Of a stretch of 23,172 nucleotides of DNA, positions 7,515 through 15,933 are shown piece after piece (position 1 is the first letter of the stretch; each line of letters starts with the position of its first letter). This DNA is from a virus. The stretch spans positions 1 through 23,172 of IMG/VR virus record IMGVR_UViG_3300028829_003508. The stretch is one strand, 5' to 3'. A program made the translations under genes and the position numbers. The notes below the pieces were generated by a model. That model did not search any database. It worked only from the letters and a program-made list of their open reading frames with translations, and was not told the DNA's origin.

Positions 7515-10141
7515 TTATCGTGGGTCGTCACGGATAGAACCATTGCCTGTACCGTAACAGGATTGTTAGCCACGAGATGAACCCGAGAGTCCGTCGTCCA
7601 GCTACCCTCAATCCCAAACGCATCATGGTCGTACTCCTCAATTACCGCAGTAGTGTCTACCAGCTTCCCATTCTCATACGCGGGAAACGGCTTAACCGTT
7701 GCGTTAGTTGGACCGACCTTTAATGAGTTGGGGTAATAATCCCTTAATAGAAACGCCACCTGACTAATATTCTTCCTTTGACCTATAGCCGTACCCATTC
7801 CTGCCGCATACGCCAGTTTAGGGGACTTCCATGTAGCCGTGTATCGAAGTCCTGCCACAACGCTCGTGTAAGAGCCTGAGAGCGTCACAGAGCCGCTTTC
7901 TACTGTATAGTCACCCCTATCCTGCCCATCAGCCCAAACGCCCACAGTGAGCCCCTCAAGATGACTCAGCCCTGTTAAGGTAAGCCCTGGAGAGGTGTAT
8001 TCTACGAATGAGTCAAAATGCTTTGATGTCGTCGATGCCCTGCACTCAGTAATCATCGCCTGTTTAACAAAGTGCCGAGTGCCAGAGAAGTTGATCGTGT
8101 AGTAAACTTGATCCTCTTGATCTCCTGGGAGTACCACAACATCTTCAACCAGCCCAGAGTATGTGAGCCTGTACCAAGCCCGAACCCCTTCCACCGAATC
8201 TTGGAGGTTAACAATGACTGTCCCATCGTCTAGCACAACGTGAAGCCTAGTCTCAGGCTGTCGCTGTGTCACAATTCTTTTTATACCAGCCAATGCCAGC
8301 TCGGGATGTAGCACCATAATGTCGCTAGGGTGGTACTCATCAGCCTCACTCGACTGAGCCAACTCAAATACTTTAGTTCCTGACCTGTGGCAGAAGTAAA
8401 CATTCCTATCGATCTTTACATAATCGATTGCCTTACTGCCTTGGGTCGAAGTCTCCTTGAGATTTATATTGGTGGCGGTCAATGGCTCAGAGAATCCTGA
8501 TGACCGAATAGATATCTCACTACCAGCCGTGCCTGATATAAGCCTCATGGCTGGACACAACCAGCTCACGTTATCAACTGGTCCAAACCCTATAGTCCTA
8601 CGCAATGACTTAGAATCGCCTTCTACAGTGCTATCAAAGGATTGATATAGATCCGACACTGACGCAGTAAATTTATTCTTGCCTGCCCACCATGTGCGAC
8701 CCTCGTACAGAGCAACCGCTGAGGGGTAACCGTCACCAGCCGAATACTCTGAGCGATACCAGTTAAGGGTGGATGTGGTCTTACCAAAGTCATTAATCAC
8801 TTGAACCTGTGCGACAGTGGGGCTTGTTACGCTGACGACTCGACAATTACCACTGATCGAACCACCTGGGAATATTAATCCAGTCTCAGCAGTTCCTGAA
8901 GTATAGTCACCAGCCTTACACGCCAACCTATAATAGATGATTGAGTTATCAAGACCGTCGTCATAGACCACGCTAGACTGATTGGATGAGTAGGTCTTAA
9001 CGTCCTCCCATGCACCAATCTCAGCTATTGACCGCTGTAGCGTTATTGTCGCGGTCCATGTGCCGGATATGGTTACCTCGAACTTCCGAGTGTTACCAAC
9101 GCCCGTCACTTTTATACCTCCGGTCTCTTGGTTCTCACCACTAATGGATTGAGCGACCTCCTGTCCGGCAGACTCCAACTTGAAGAGTACGCCCTCATGA
9201 TCGCTCGTGGTGAAGAAATCCTTACTCGCAGTGAGTGTTGTGTTCCCTGATAATGCTGCTGGCGTTAACGACGTCTCATCAACATTGATCTGACCATACG
9301 GTCCGTCCTCGGATCTAAAGTCAACAACAGACCAAGACCTTGTCCCCCTGCGCTCAATCTTAAACCAAGGGATATCTTTTACCGCGCAGAATATAACATC
9401 TGCCGATTGATCGTATCTAATCAGTGGTAGTGAAGCCGTTGGGACTGCCGTGGGGATTGATAGCGTCCCTGCTGCCTCGATAGCTACTGAGTCAACAAGC
9501 GCCTCGTACTTCTTCGCGTTAGATAGCGTGATTGTGAAGTCGCCTGTGGGGGTAAACGCAAGGCTATGAGTCCCAGGAGATAGGTCACCTGAATATATGT
9601 CATACGAGTCAACTCCTGTCGTGCCTATGTCTATGTGAACATTAGCGTCAGCTATCACAATCCTGAATCCATGCTGAACATCAACCTCAGCCGTGATAGT
9701 CTGCCATCGCTTTGCTGTGCTTGACCCATCACCTATGAGCGACATGTACCCACCAGTCTTCCATGTTGATGCAGCTAATCCAGCATCAGCGTTAGTCCAA
9801 CTGGTCACGTTGCTTGTGAACGTACCGTTGGTTATCGTAGAAGTAACCCCCGTTCTAGTGACCACCGCATCATCCACCCAGATCTCGATGGCATTGTTGG
9901 TGAACTGAATAATGGCAGAGTCGTCTGCGTCAAACACGAACGGAATATTGTAGCTCTCGCCACTAAGGTTCCCTAAGTATTTATTGCCAACCCTGTAGTT
10001 CATTGCGCCTAAACGTTGAGGCTCAAAGTTTGTCATTGTCTCACACATGTCAGAGATCCCTTCTAGATCTACGCGACTCAATGCGAGTGGGGAGACTTCC
10101 CCCCTGTTGAATTTATTGACTAATGTATTCACTCTAGGCAC
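7511..10141 (-). CDS. Tail tubular protein B / nozzle (T7 gp12-like)
   Basis: This 876-aa protein opens with NKFNRGEVSPLALSRVDLEG, then a Cys and NFEPQRLGAMNYRVG. That is the well-known start of podoviral tail nozzle or stabilisation proteins (FxGGExSPxLxGRxDL, NFxxxxxGxxxRxG). The rest is beta-rich, with long Thr/Ser/Val runs that fit the beta-propeller and OB-like parts of the family. It is somewhat longer than T7 gp12 (794 aa). The start codon is GTG and shares its G with the TAG stop of tail tubular A (TAGTG), which supports this start. Six nozzle subunits below the adaptor ring are expected. The neighbours on both sides are tail and internal-core genes. Confidence 0.88.
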   Translation of the reverse strand: MPRVNTLVNKFNRGEVSPLALSRVDLEGISDMCETMTNFEPQRLGAMNYRVGNKYLGNLSGESYNIPFVFDADDSAIIQFTNNAIEIWVDDAVVTRTGVTSTITNGTFTSNVTSWTNADAGLAASTWKTGGYMSLIGDGSSTAKRWQTITAEVDVQHGFRIVIADANVHIDIGTTGVDSYDIYSGDLSPGTHSLAFTPTGDFTITLSNAKKYEALVDSVAIEAAGTLSIPTAVPTASLPLIRYDQSADVIFCAVKDIPWFKIERRGTRSWSVVDFRSEDGPYGQINVDETSLTPAALSGNTTLTASKDFFTTSDHEGVLFKLESAGQEVAQSISGENQETGGIKVTGVGNTRKFEVTISGTWTATITLQRSIAEIGAWEDVKTYSSNQSSVVYDDGLDNSIIYYRLACKAGDYTSGTAETGLIFPGGSISGNCRVVSVTSPTVAQVQVINDFGKTTSTLNWYRSEYSAGDGYPSAVALYEGRTWWAGKNKFTASVSDLYQSFDSTVEGDSKSLRRTIGFGPVDNVSWLCPAMRLISGTAGSEISIRSSGFSEPLTATNINLKETSTQGSKAIDYVKIDRNVYFCHRSGTKVFELAQSSEADEYHPSDIMVLHPELALAGIKRIVTQRQPETRLHVVLDDGTVIVNLQDSVEGVRAWYRLTYSGLVEDVVVLPGDQEDQVYYTINFSGTRHFVKQAMITECRASTTSKHFDSFVEYTSPGLTLTGLSHLEGLTVGVWADGQDRGDYTVESGSVTLSGSYTSVVAGLRYTATWKSPKLAYAAGMGTAIGQRKNISQVAFLLRDYYPNSLKVGPTNATVKPFPAYENGKLVDTTAVIEEYDHDAFGIEGSWTTDSRVHLVANNPVTVQAMVLSVTTHDK

Positions 10142-10761
10142 TAGTAATCTCCAGGACGTCCGTTATAACTCCCGTTCCTAAGTCTGGCAGAATTCCATGA
10201 GCCCCTCGGTAATGGCTTTGTGGGGTGTCTCATTGCATCCTTACTCTTAGCCTGCCTCTCTACCTTATTCCACTCCTGCTCGATCCTCTGCTGATCTGAG
10301 AGGTTTTTCATAGTGGGAGAAACTCTGAGTGCCAGCGTTACGGCTACCAGTGCGGAAAAGTATTCGGGCCATGACGCAATGTCATTGATGACCGTATTCT
10401 TAACGTACTGAACATAGATGTCATCGAGATCAGTGAACCAGTGAGTATCGCCTTCTTCATACTGACTCAGAGGCGAACGCATGTACTCATCAGAATAAAT
10501 GCCTGACACCTTGAGTAGGTCAGTGGGTTTAGTGTGACCCTTCTTATAGCCAAACTCAGTCTCGATCTCGTTGTCGTATGAGATCTTGACAGACTGTCGC
10601 AGAAAGACCCAGTCGTTATCCTCGGCAAGCCTAGCCACCAAGCCTTGGTCCCAAGCGTTGTCTAGCAAATACCGAGACTCTATATCGTTTGTCAGTGAAG
10701 ATAGATGGCGCTCCCCTAATAAAGTGAGTGCCTCGTTATATAATCCCAGTATAGTAGCCAT
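10141..10761 (-). CDS. Tail tubular protein A / adaptor (T7 gp11-like)
   Basis: This 206-aa protein has the family signature ILGLYNEALTLLGERHLSSL, followed by SRYLLDNAWDQGLVARLAEDNDWVFLRQ, and a C-terminal helix rich in charged residues. Size and motif match T7 gp11, which forms the ring between portal and nozzle and acts as the attachment point for fibres. Its ATG overlaps the stop of the upstream gene (TAATG), and its TAG stop is shared with the GTG start of the nozzle gene, so the three genes are coupled. No unusual features were seen. Confidence 0.9.
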   Translation of the reverse strand: MATILGLYNEALTLLGERHLSSLTNDIESRYLLDNAWDQGLVARLAEDNDWVFLRQSVKISYDNEIETEFGYKKGHTKPTDLLKVSGIYSDEYMRSPLSQYEEGDTHWFTDLDDIYVQYVKNTVINDIASWPEYFSALVAVTLALRVSPTMKNLSDQQRIEQEWNKVERQAKSKDAMRHPTKPLPRGSWNSARLRNGSYNGRPGDY

Positions 10762-11183
10762 TACGCAGCCGCTTTCTGTGTGAGTACTTCGTTAGCTTGA
10801 TCCTTGTTTTCCATTCCGTCTTGAATGATGTCACCCGTTAGCTTATCAACCAAGCACCATTTGCGTATCTTGCCCTTGTAGACGGACTCATACTCTCGGT
10901 TCTCAACATCATCACCTGATGTTAAATCGAAACTCTCAATGATCTTTATATAGAGTTTGTTTTCACCCTTGCGTTGAACAAAGGCACGGGCTAACCATGA
11001 GTTATCCTCGCATATTAATCTGATCTCATCTCGAGCCTGAATGAATCGTCCAGCGTGTTGCCAGAAGCTGGGCTCACATGCGTCATCAAGTGTGACGCCG
11101 ACAGGGACGATAGCCTGCCATAGTTGAAAGGAAAACTTGCCTTCTGTTAATCCTGTTCTATGAAGTGGAGTGTGTGTTGCCAT
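10761..11183 (-). CDS. Unknown 140-aa protein first in the tail block
   Basis: I do not recognise this protein. It begins MATHTPLHRTGLTEG and contains FSFQLWQAIVPVG, an acidic middle and a C-terminus rich in Gln, Ala and Lys. I chose the ATG at 11183 because AGAGGG sits 5 bases upstream. A longer in-frame ATG at 11222 lies in the loop of a terminator hairpin and has no ribosome site. It is the first gene after the terminator that follows the capsid genes, and it overlaps tail tubular A as TAATG. A role in head completion or tail attachment is possible from position only. Confidence 0.75.
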   Translation of the reverse strand: MATHTPLHRTGLTEGKFSFQLWQAIVPVGVTLDDACEPSFWQHAGRFIQARDEIRLICEDNSWLARAFVQRKGENKLYIKIIESFDLTSGDDVENREYESVYKGKIRKWCLVDKLTGDIIQDGMENKDQANEVLTQKAAA

Positions 11184-11198
11184 ATAACCCTCTGCATT

Positions 11199-11232
11199 AA
11201 AAAAAAGAGCCCCCTTCTGCATAAGGGGACCC
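11199..11232 (-). terminator. Intrinsic terminator after the capsid genes (T-phi position)
   Basis: On the minus strand GGGTCCCCTT pairs with AAGGGGGCTC: ten pairs, two of them G-U, with a 6-nt ATGCAG loop. Eight consecutive T follow directly. It lies between the small capsid-associated gene and the tail block, just where T7 has its major late terminator T-phi. Read-through would set a high capsid to lower tail-protein ratio. This is the clearest terminator in the window. Confidence 0.92.
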
Positions 11233-11243
11233 TAAAACGGATA

Positions 11244-11525
11244 TTAGTCCGTATCAGTGGCTACTATTGCCACGCCGTCTGATAGATCAGCAGCGCCGCC
11301 AGCAGCGACTGAGTTAACGATATAAAAGTGAGCCACACTCGCGTCAGAAGAACTCTGAAGCACGATGTCACCTACGTTCATACCTAAGTCATCCCCATTG
11401 GTTATGTAGCCTGTTACTCGGACTACAGTCGCCGCGTCAGTGGATGAATATATCCAGAAACTTGGTGATGCTGTACCCACAGCAGCAATTGCAAGCCGTG
11501 GTGGGTTAGTTGTTGCGTAAGCCAT
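11244..11525 (-). CDS. Small capsid-associated protein downstream of the capsid gene
   Basis: This 93-aa protein starts MAYATTNPPRLAIAAVG, then a WIYSSTDAATVVRVTGYITNG segment and a GMNVGDIVLQ segment. It is beta-rich and uncharged. Similar short proteins with NPPRL near the start and a 'gYftn...lGmxvGD' core commonly follow the capsid gene in podoviruses and siphoviruses. They are usually annotated as hypothetical virion, decoration or head-fibre proteins; the exact role is not known to me. A strong AGGAGAT lies just upstream of the ATG, as expected for a highly expressed virion protein. The terminator follows 12 bases after the stop. Confidence 0.75.
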   Translation of the reverse strand: MAYATTNPPRLAIAAVGTASPSFWIYSSTDAATVVRVTGYITNGDDLGMNVGDIVLQSSSDASVAHFYIVNSVAAGGAADLSDGVAIVATDTD

Positions 11526-11536
11526 AAGTTAATCTC

Positions 11537-12370
11537 CTAGCTGTAAGCTGAATCGTCATGAAGCATTTTCACAACACCAGCGTTTTGTAAAAGGGCAGAA
11601 CCCATAAACACGGAAGCGCGACACCAAGACTTGTCATTCTTTTCGTCGTAGCCAACATGAGTATCCATGGTATCCATGTCGCATGCATGACCAATCGCGT
11701 TCTTGTTGTACATGAAGCACGTAGCGCTAGACGTACCCGCACCATCAAGGGCAGGGTTAACAATCCAGTTCACACCCCACCACTTGAACGCATCATCCTT
11801 CGACACGCCATCAAATGGCTTAGTGTTAATGAAGTCAGCAGACGAGAACTCATTGATGCCCATCAGATAAGCATGATAAGCCGGAGTGATCTGTGCAAAG
11901 ACCTCATCACTTCCGCCTGCCGCAAACGCATTCGCCAGCTTAGTCTTAGCCTTTGATACTAACGCCAGAGTAGCTACAGCAGCAGCGCCCCAAGTTACAG
12001 ATGCCGTTGCCAGCTCTGTATTGATGTCTGTATCGATCTTGCGATTGATAACAGCCTGAGATGTACGCTGCATAAGCGCACGTTGATCACCCTGACCAGC
12101 GAAGATATTAAACCGAGTCTTCTCTGGAATGTCATGCCACTCAACCAGAGTCGCAGTCGTTTGGGTTAGCGAATCGGGTCGCGTAGGTATGTCACCGTTA
12201 GGGCCACGAGTTACGGCGGTTGCACCACCACTGTCCGCTACTAAGAAGACAGCAGAACCACCCTCTTTAACGAACTCTTTTACCACAGTCTTACGGACTA
12301 GGGATTCTGATTTCTCGAACCCAGCAATAGTCTCGTTGCGGTACTTTACTTGAAAAGCTGTTTCAGCCAT
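11537..12370 (-). CDS. Major capsid protein
   Basis: This 277-aa protein lies directly after the scaffold gene and before the terminator, as in T7 (gene 10). It starts MAETAFQVKYRNETIAGFEKSESLVRKTV, typical of the short podoviral HK97-fold capsid proteins. It contains IPTRPDSLTQTTATLVEW and an ITPAYHAYLM segment resembling the A-domain of that family. It is shorter than T7 gp10A (about 345 aa) and has no visible frameshift extension. A GAGG site 9 bases before the ATG and a long AT-rich leader fit strong translation. Function is secure from position and overall pattern, although I cannot align it here. Confidence 0.9.
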   Translation of the reverse strand: MAETAFQVKYRNETIAGFEKSESLVRKTVVKEFVKEGGSAVFLVADSGGATAVTRGPNGDIPTRPDSLTQTTATLVEWHDIPEKTRFNIFAGQGDQRALMQRTSQAVINRKIDTDINTELATASVTWGAAAVATLALVSKAKTKLANAFAAGGSDEVFAQITPAYHAYLMGINEFSSADFINTKPFDGVSKDDAFKWWGVNWIVNPALDGAGTSSATCFMYNKNAIGHACDMDTMDTHVGYDEKNDKSWCRASVFMGSALLQNAGVVKMLHDDSAYS

Positions 12371-12525
12371 TTCATATTACCTCAATAGAATTAAAAGAAA
12401 ATAAATGTTTTCCATGCTGGGTATCAGTGTCATGCTTTAGCGAGGTGTCCTTTCGGAGTCGAACCACATGAGCGCTGGGCTTTCTGAAAAACTGGTGGGG
12501 AGTTAACGTCGCCCCAAGACGGATA
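12371..12525 (-). other. Capsid gene leader (155-base gap)
   Basis: This is one of the largest gaps in the virion block. In the minus-strand RNA it starts with a short GGGG/CCCC inverted repeat around GTTAAC and then carries GTGGTTCGACTCC, which looks like the T-arm of a tRNA, though no full cloverleaf can be folded from it. An A/T-rich stretch (about 12380-12415) leads to the GAGGT ribosome site. I see no convincing promoter. An overlapping open frame of 84 codons covers this gap and the scaffold end, but it has no support. Confidence 0.35.
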
Positions 12526-13422
12526 CTAATGACCTCGTTGCTGATACGCCACTTGCTGCTCAAGTGCTTTATCGTAACGTGCTTGGAAGTCTGCGCTTTG
12601 ATACTTAGCCCTATCGGACGGGTCATCGCTTCGCATTAATTTATCAGCCTCACCTATGATGTCGTTCATTGCTGACATCTGTGCTGCCGTGTTTGGAACA
12701 ATACTTGCCATTGGATTAATCTGTCGACCAATGTCTGTGAACCAGTTCATAAACTCAGGAGAGTTGAACAGTGCAGTGCCGTCAGGCATACGCGCCTGAG
12801 AGAAGTCATCTCTAACACTCTCTGGTAGCCCCTCTAGCTGGTTCTGAATGATGTTTAGGTTAGTCTGGTAGTCATTACCCCAAGTCTCACGCAAAGCCTG
12901 TTGAGCCCCCTGTGCGTCGAGATTGTCTTGGGTGTAACGCTGATCCTCCGCCGCCTGTTGAGCCTCTCCTCGAGTGCCTAGGAACTCTGTCGCTAGGTCA
13001 GACATGACGTCAGGTGATACGTTATGATGATGTGCCGCCTTTAGTACGGCGTCCATAATGCCCTTGTCTTCCTCCCCTAGCACCATACCCTCGCCCAGAT
13101 TGAGCTTGTATTGATCTGGAGACTCAGGAACCCCTCGGCTTTGCCTGTATTCGGCTAACTGTTCTGGGGTCGCGTTATCTGGTAACTCACTACTCAGACC
13201 TTTTGAAATCTTGTCTCGTCCCTCCCAGAACGATTTAACAAAGTCATCCGTTGACTTGTATCGACCTAGCTGGGCTGCTTTCTTTTCATCACCCATACTA
13301 AAGTCATCACGCCAGTTCTCAGGCATGTACCCAAACGGTGTGTCCGGTGCGACGGTCTCTGTTACTGCTGTTGGCGTCTCTTGAGGTGTCGACTCTACAG
13401 TCGCGTCAAGTTCTTCAGTCAT
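12526..13422 (-). CDS. Capsid assembly scaffolding protein
   Basis: This 298-aa acidic, helical protein lies between portal and capsid genes and is close in length to T7 gp9 (307 aa). The N-terminus is disordered and Glu/Thr/Pro-rich. Next comes PENWRDDF and RYKSTDDFVKSFWEG, a motif usual in podoviral scaffolds, then RGVPESPDQYKL, also typical. The C-terminal 40 residues are basic and helical, the expected capsid-binding tail. The ATG overlaps the end of the upstream small gene by 8 bases. It should be lost or cleaved during head maturation and not be in the mature virion. Confidence 0.88.
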   Translation of the reverse strand: MTEELDATVESTPQETPTAVTETVAPDTPFGYMPENWRDDFSMGDEKKAAQLGRYKSTDDFVKSFWEGRDKISKGLSSELPDNATPEQLAEYRQSRGVPESPDQYKLNLGEGMVLGEEDKGIMDAVLKAAHHHNVSPDVMSDLATEFLGTRGEAQQAAEDQRYTQDNLDAQGAQQALRETWGNDYQTNLNIIQNQLEGLPESVRDDFSQARMPDGTALFNSPEFMNWFTDIGRQINPMASIVPNTAAQMSAMNDIIGEADKLMRSDDPSDRAKYQSADFQARYDKALEQQVAYQQRGH

Positions 13423-13651
13423 CTAATTTCCCTACTGCTATGTGTGTTGTGTGTAAGATTCGTTGACCCGTGTGAATTCTCCCTGAGAGAAACGCTGAGT
13501 CATGTGTGTCTCCGGCGTAAGGCATGTCATGCATTCTGCATAGCTTCACCATGATCGCGTTAAGACATAACGTCTGCTGCGGTGGTGTTGCCTCACCCCT
13601 GTGTACTGCTTGAATAGCTAGGATCTCATCCTTATGTAAGGCTAGATCCAT
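13415..13651 (-). CDS. Small unknown protein between portal and scaffold
   Basis: This is a 78-aa product if it starts at the ATG at 13651, seven bases after the portal stop, or 88 aa from a GTG at 13681 inside the portal gene. Neither start has a well-spaced ribosome site, so I prefer the ATG and coupling. The sequence has helical parts (NAIMVKLCRMHDM) and ends with SAFLSGRIHTGQRILHTTHIAVG. The 'F-x-x-G-R-x-x-x-G-x-x-I' ending recalls small structural proteins found at this place in other podoviruses (Bbp19-like), but I am not certain of the family. It overlaps the scaffold gene by 8 bases. Confidence 0.65.
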   Translation of the reverse strand: MDLALHKDEILAIQAVHRGEATPPQQTLCLNAIMVKLCRMHDMPYAGDTHDSAFLSGRIHTGQRILHTTHIAVGKLDD

Positions 13652-13658
13652 TACTACG

Positions 13659-15230
13659 TCAGGCTGCTGTTTCAATGTCACCCCCTGCTGCTGCCATTTC
13701 TGCCATCTGTTGAGCTTGCTGCTGCATTGCCTGCTGCTGCCTTGCTACCATTACATCCTCCTCAGTCCTTAACCATGACGCATTACCGCCCGAGCCAATG
13801 ATTGCGTCCCTAAGCCCAATGTCTGCATTAAAGTTACCAATAGCCTGCGGATCAACCTGTCCCGCCATTGTAGTAAACTCTACCGCCTGAACAAACAACT
13901 GACCCTTGATCTTCTCGCTAGCCTCTGAGATCGGTGAGCTAAACTTAAAGTCTAGGTCGATACCCTTCAGTGAATCAGGAACGTCATACGCCGATCCAAA
14001 CTTATTATTAACGGTCAGTAGGTCAAACGTGATCTCACACAGCTGACCATTGTATTCTTCCTCCATAGGTGAGAATAGTGGCAATGCCTGCCGCTGGAAC
14101 TCCGCCATACGCTCACTGACTTCATAAGCCGTCATCCCTGCCGTGTTTGGAAGTGTCAGTTTATTGAGATAGAAACCCTCTGCAATACTTGTCTGCAAAT
14201 CCTGATGCATCTGGAAGCCTAGAGGTAACCCTCCACGATCCAGCCCAAGGGGTCTTAGAACCTCACCAAGCCTCTCGTCATACTTCTCGTCAACCCAAGT
14301 CACCCCGCCAGCATATACGTTCACATCCGATCTGAGGGCGTTCTGTGTGGCTAGTAAAGGCGGTCTAACAAACAACTCACCCGCTTCTATTAGAGTGTGA
14401 GCCATCGCCTGCAATGTCCGAGCGTCAGGCAATGATGCCATCGTAGCGGGACTGTAGGCGTACTGTGAGCCAGCTAGGGTTGCGAACCTAGGGACAATGT
14501 AGAACTTATTCGTTATCCCCTTCTGCTCGAGGATGTGGTTGTTAGCCGTATCGATGAAAGTAGAGATGTACGGGTTCTGGTCGTCAGAGTCAAAGTGACC
14601 CACGGGCATAACGATATGCTGACATGGGACTTCCTGCTCAGGGTCCTTATCGAGTAGCTCTACCATCCGAGCATGTAGTGCATCCCTTCCGAACGTATCT
14701 GCCAGTTGTCGAATAGTAGGCTTCCACTTCCTTACCACCGTGCATACCTGACCGCGCTCGTCCTCAGACCACGCACAGTCCCTCAAGTGCCACGTCCTAT
14801 ACAGAAGCGAGTCGTACTTCATCGAGTACTCTGCCGACATTACTGCCTGACCGAATGTGAAGAAGTCATGATCCGCTTCCTTGGCTGCTCTCATGAACCC
14901 AGTCCCTTGGAACTTCATCAGACTAGCCTGACGCTTAGTCAACCATTCAAGATAGCTCTTACCCGCGTGATCCAACTCAGCCTCAGCAACTAGCTCAAAC
15001 CAGTTCTCACTTCGAAGCATCGACCCAGCGAGATTGGCTAGGTCACGTCGAGCCCGTACAGGGAAGCTATCAACTAAGTGATCACCGAACTCTCTACCGA
15101 CATTGTTAATCTCTGTGAAGTCTGCTCGCTCAGGATAGAAGTTGTCCGCAATGGCTTGCCAAAGTGAATTAACTCCTTGCTTTTTTCTGAACAGTTCATC
15201 ACAGTGCTTAATTAGTCGGTCTTTATTCAT
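13659..15230 (-). CDS. Portal protein (head-tail connector)
   Basis: This 523-aa protein is close in size to T7 gp8 (536 aa), with the family's N-terminus (DELFRKKQGVNSLWQAIADNFYPERADF). It also has ADHDFFTFGQAVMS, the usual 'fGtav' region, and the long stem-helix segment rich in Ala, Gln and Leu around LPDARTLQAMAHTLIEAGE. The C-terminus is a low-complexity Gln/Ala/Met run (about 495-515), expected for the crown. It forms the twelve-subunit ring through which DNA is packed and ejected. The ATG overlaps the preceding gene by ATGA with GGGGGAGAT directly upstream. Followed by scaffold and capsid genes. Confidence 0.92.
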   Translation of the reverse strand: MNKDRLIKHCDELFRKKQGVNSLWQAIADNFYPERADFTEINNVGREFGDHLVDSFPVRARRDLANLAGSMLRSENWFELVAEAELDHAGKSYLEWLTKRQASLMKFQGTGFMRAAKEADHDFFTFGQAVMSAEYSMKYDSLLYRTWHLRDCAWSEDERGQVCTVVRKWKPTIRQLADTFGRDALHARMVELLDKDPEQEVPCQHIVMPVGHFDSDDQNPYISTFIDTANNHILEQKGITNKFYIVPRFATLAGSQYAYSPATMASLPDARTLQAMAHTLIEAGELFVRPPLLATQNALRSDVNVYAGGVTWVDEKYDERLGEVLRPLGLDRGGLPLGFQMHQDLQTSIAEGFYLNKLTLPNTAGMTAYEVSERMAEFQRQALPLFSPMEEEYNGQLCEITFDLLTVNNKFGSAYDVPDSLKGIDLDFKFSSPISEASEKIKGQLFVQAVEFTTMAGQVDPQAIGNFNADIGLRDAIIGSGGNASWLRTEEDVMVARQQQAMQQQAQQMAEMAAAGGDIETAA

Positions 15231-15532
15231 TTATCTCCCCCACCGTGGAATCGACTGAAGTATTCCGCAGCCTTCTGACTGCCTGCGCCTCTGTTCTCGT
15301 CAAGTCGACGATTCGTCTTAAGGGCTCCATTCGGGTTGTATTGAGCCCCATCCATCCACCAAGGCATAGACTGAGGCATAGGCGGAGTTCCTCTAGCCTC
15401 CATCGCCTCTCGACTCATAGGGCTCTTGCCATCGTGATAGTAGCCACCGACCATCGATGCCTTAGACGGCTTGTATTTGACGTCAGGGTCTCTTGAGTTT
15501 AACCCTGAGAAATTCTTAACCGCTGATCCCAT
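15227..15532 (-). CDS. Unknown 101-aa protein upstream of portal
   Basis: I do not recognise this protein. It is rich in Gly, Ser, Pro, Met and basic residues (YKPSKASMVGGYYHDGKS, PPMPQSMPWWMDGAQYN) and looks largely disordered. It has no membrane segment or catalytic motif. It shares TAATG with the gene before it and ATGA with the portal, so it is firmly inside the operon and probably real. Small disordered genes at this place are common in podoviruses, and a virion or assembly role is an inference from position only. Confidence 0.7.
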   Translation of the reverse strand: MGSAVKNFSGLNSRDPDVKYKPSKASMVGGYYHDGKSPMSREAMEARGTPPMPQSMPWWMDGAQYNPNGALKTNRRLDENRGAGSQKAAEYFSRFHGGGDK

Positions 15533-15903
15533 TACTCTAAACCTCCAGACTTCTGTGTTAGTAAAGTTGCTGTCCGAGCTGAACCCTTCTTCGCCCTAGC
15601 TCTTTTCTTTGCCGCTAGTAGAGCCGCATTGTCCGGCAGTGGTTGCTCAATCTGCTCTGGGAGGTCTGGATACTCAGGATAGGCAGGCATTGCAGGGAAG
15701 TTGATTGTTGGATAAGCACCACCCCAGCCACCCTCGCCCCTCCAGCTCGTATCGATCTCATTCGGACCTAAACTCCACGGCGTAGGTTTGGGCATTGGGT
15801 TACCAAAGTCATCATAACCATAACGACCATCAGCTGGTCCAGCTTGGTTCGCCAACGTTGTATATGCCTTAGGCTTAGGCTTGGCTCCCTTACTACCGCC
15901 CAT
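15532..15903 (-). CDS. Unknown proline/glycine-rich 123-aa protein after terminase
   Basis: The N-terminus is basic (MGGSKGAKPKPKAY). The middle is Pro/Tyr-rich (PAMPAYPEYPDLPEQ) and the last 35 residues are Ala/Arg/Lys-rich, ending KKGSARTATLLTQKSGGLE. That ending, with a 'G-R/A-x-x-T-x-L-T' pattern, recurs in many small podovirus and siphovirus genes near the terminase; their function is unknown to me. It lies 31 bases after the start-side neighbour terL and shares TAATG with the next gene. GAGAGAAC just upstream of the ATG is a reasonable ribosome site. Confidence 0.7.
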   Translation of the reverse strand: MGGSKGAKPKPKAYTTLANQAGPADGRYGYDDFGNPMPKPTPWSLGPNEIDTSWRGEGGWGGAYPTINFPAMPAYPEYPDLPEQIEQPLPDNAALLAAKKRARAKKGSARTATLLTQKSGGLE

Positions 15904-15933
15904 TACGTTCTCTCATTTAATCTCTCCAGTTGT

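Noticed and set aside
11184-11222. Longer N-terminus for the 140-aa tail-block protein
   Set aside because: The ATG at 11222 is in the loop of a terminator hairpin without a ribosome site; AGAGGG stands before the ATG at 11183.
12425-12500. Possible tRNA gene
   Set aside because: Only a T-arm-like segment exists; no pairing acceptor stem, D-arm or anticodon stem can be built around it.
12372-12626. 84-codon open frame on the minus strand between capsid and scaffold
   Set aside because: It overlaps the scaffold C-terminus in another frame, lacks a ribosome site and looks like no protein; a shadow of the scaffold gene.
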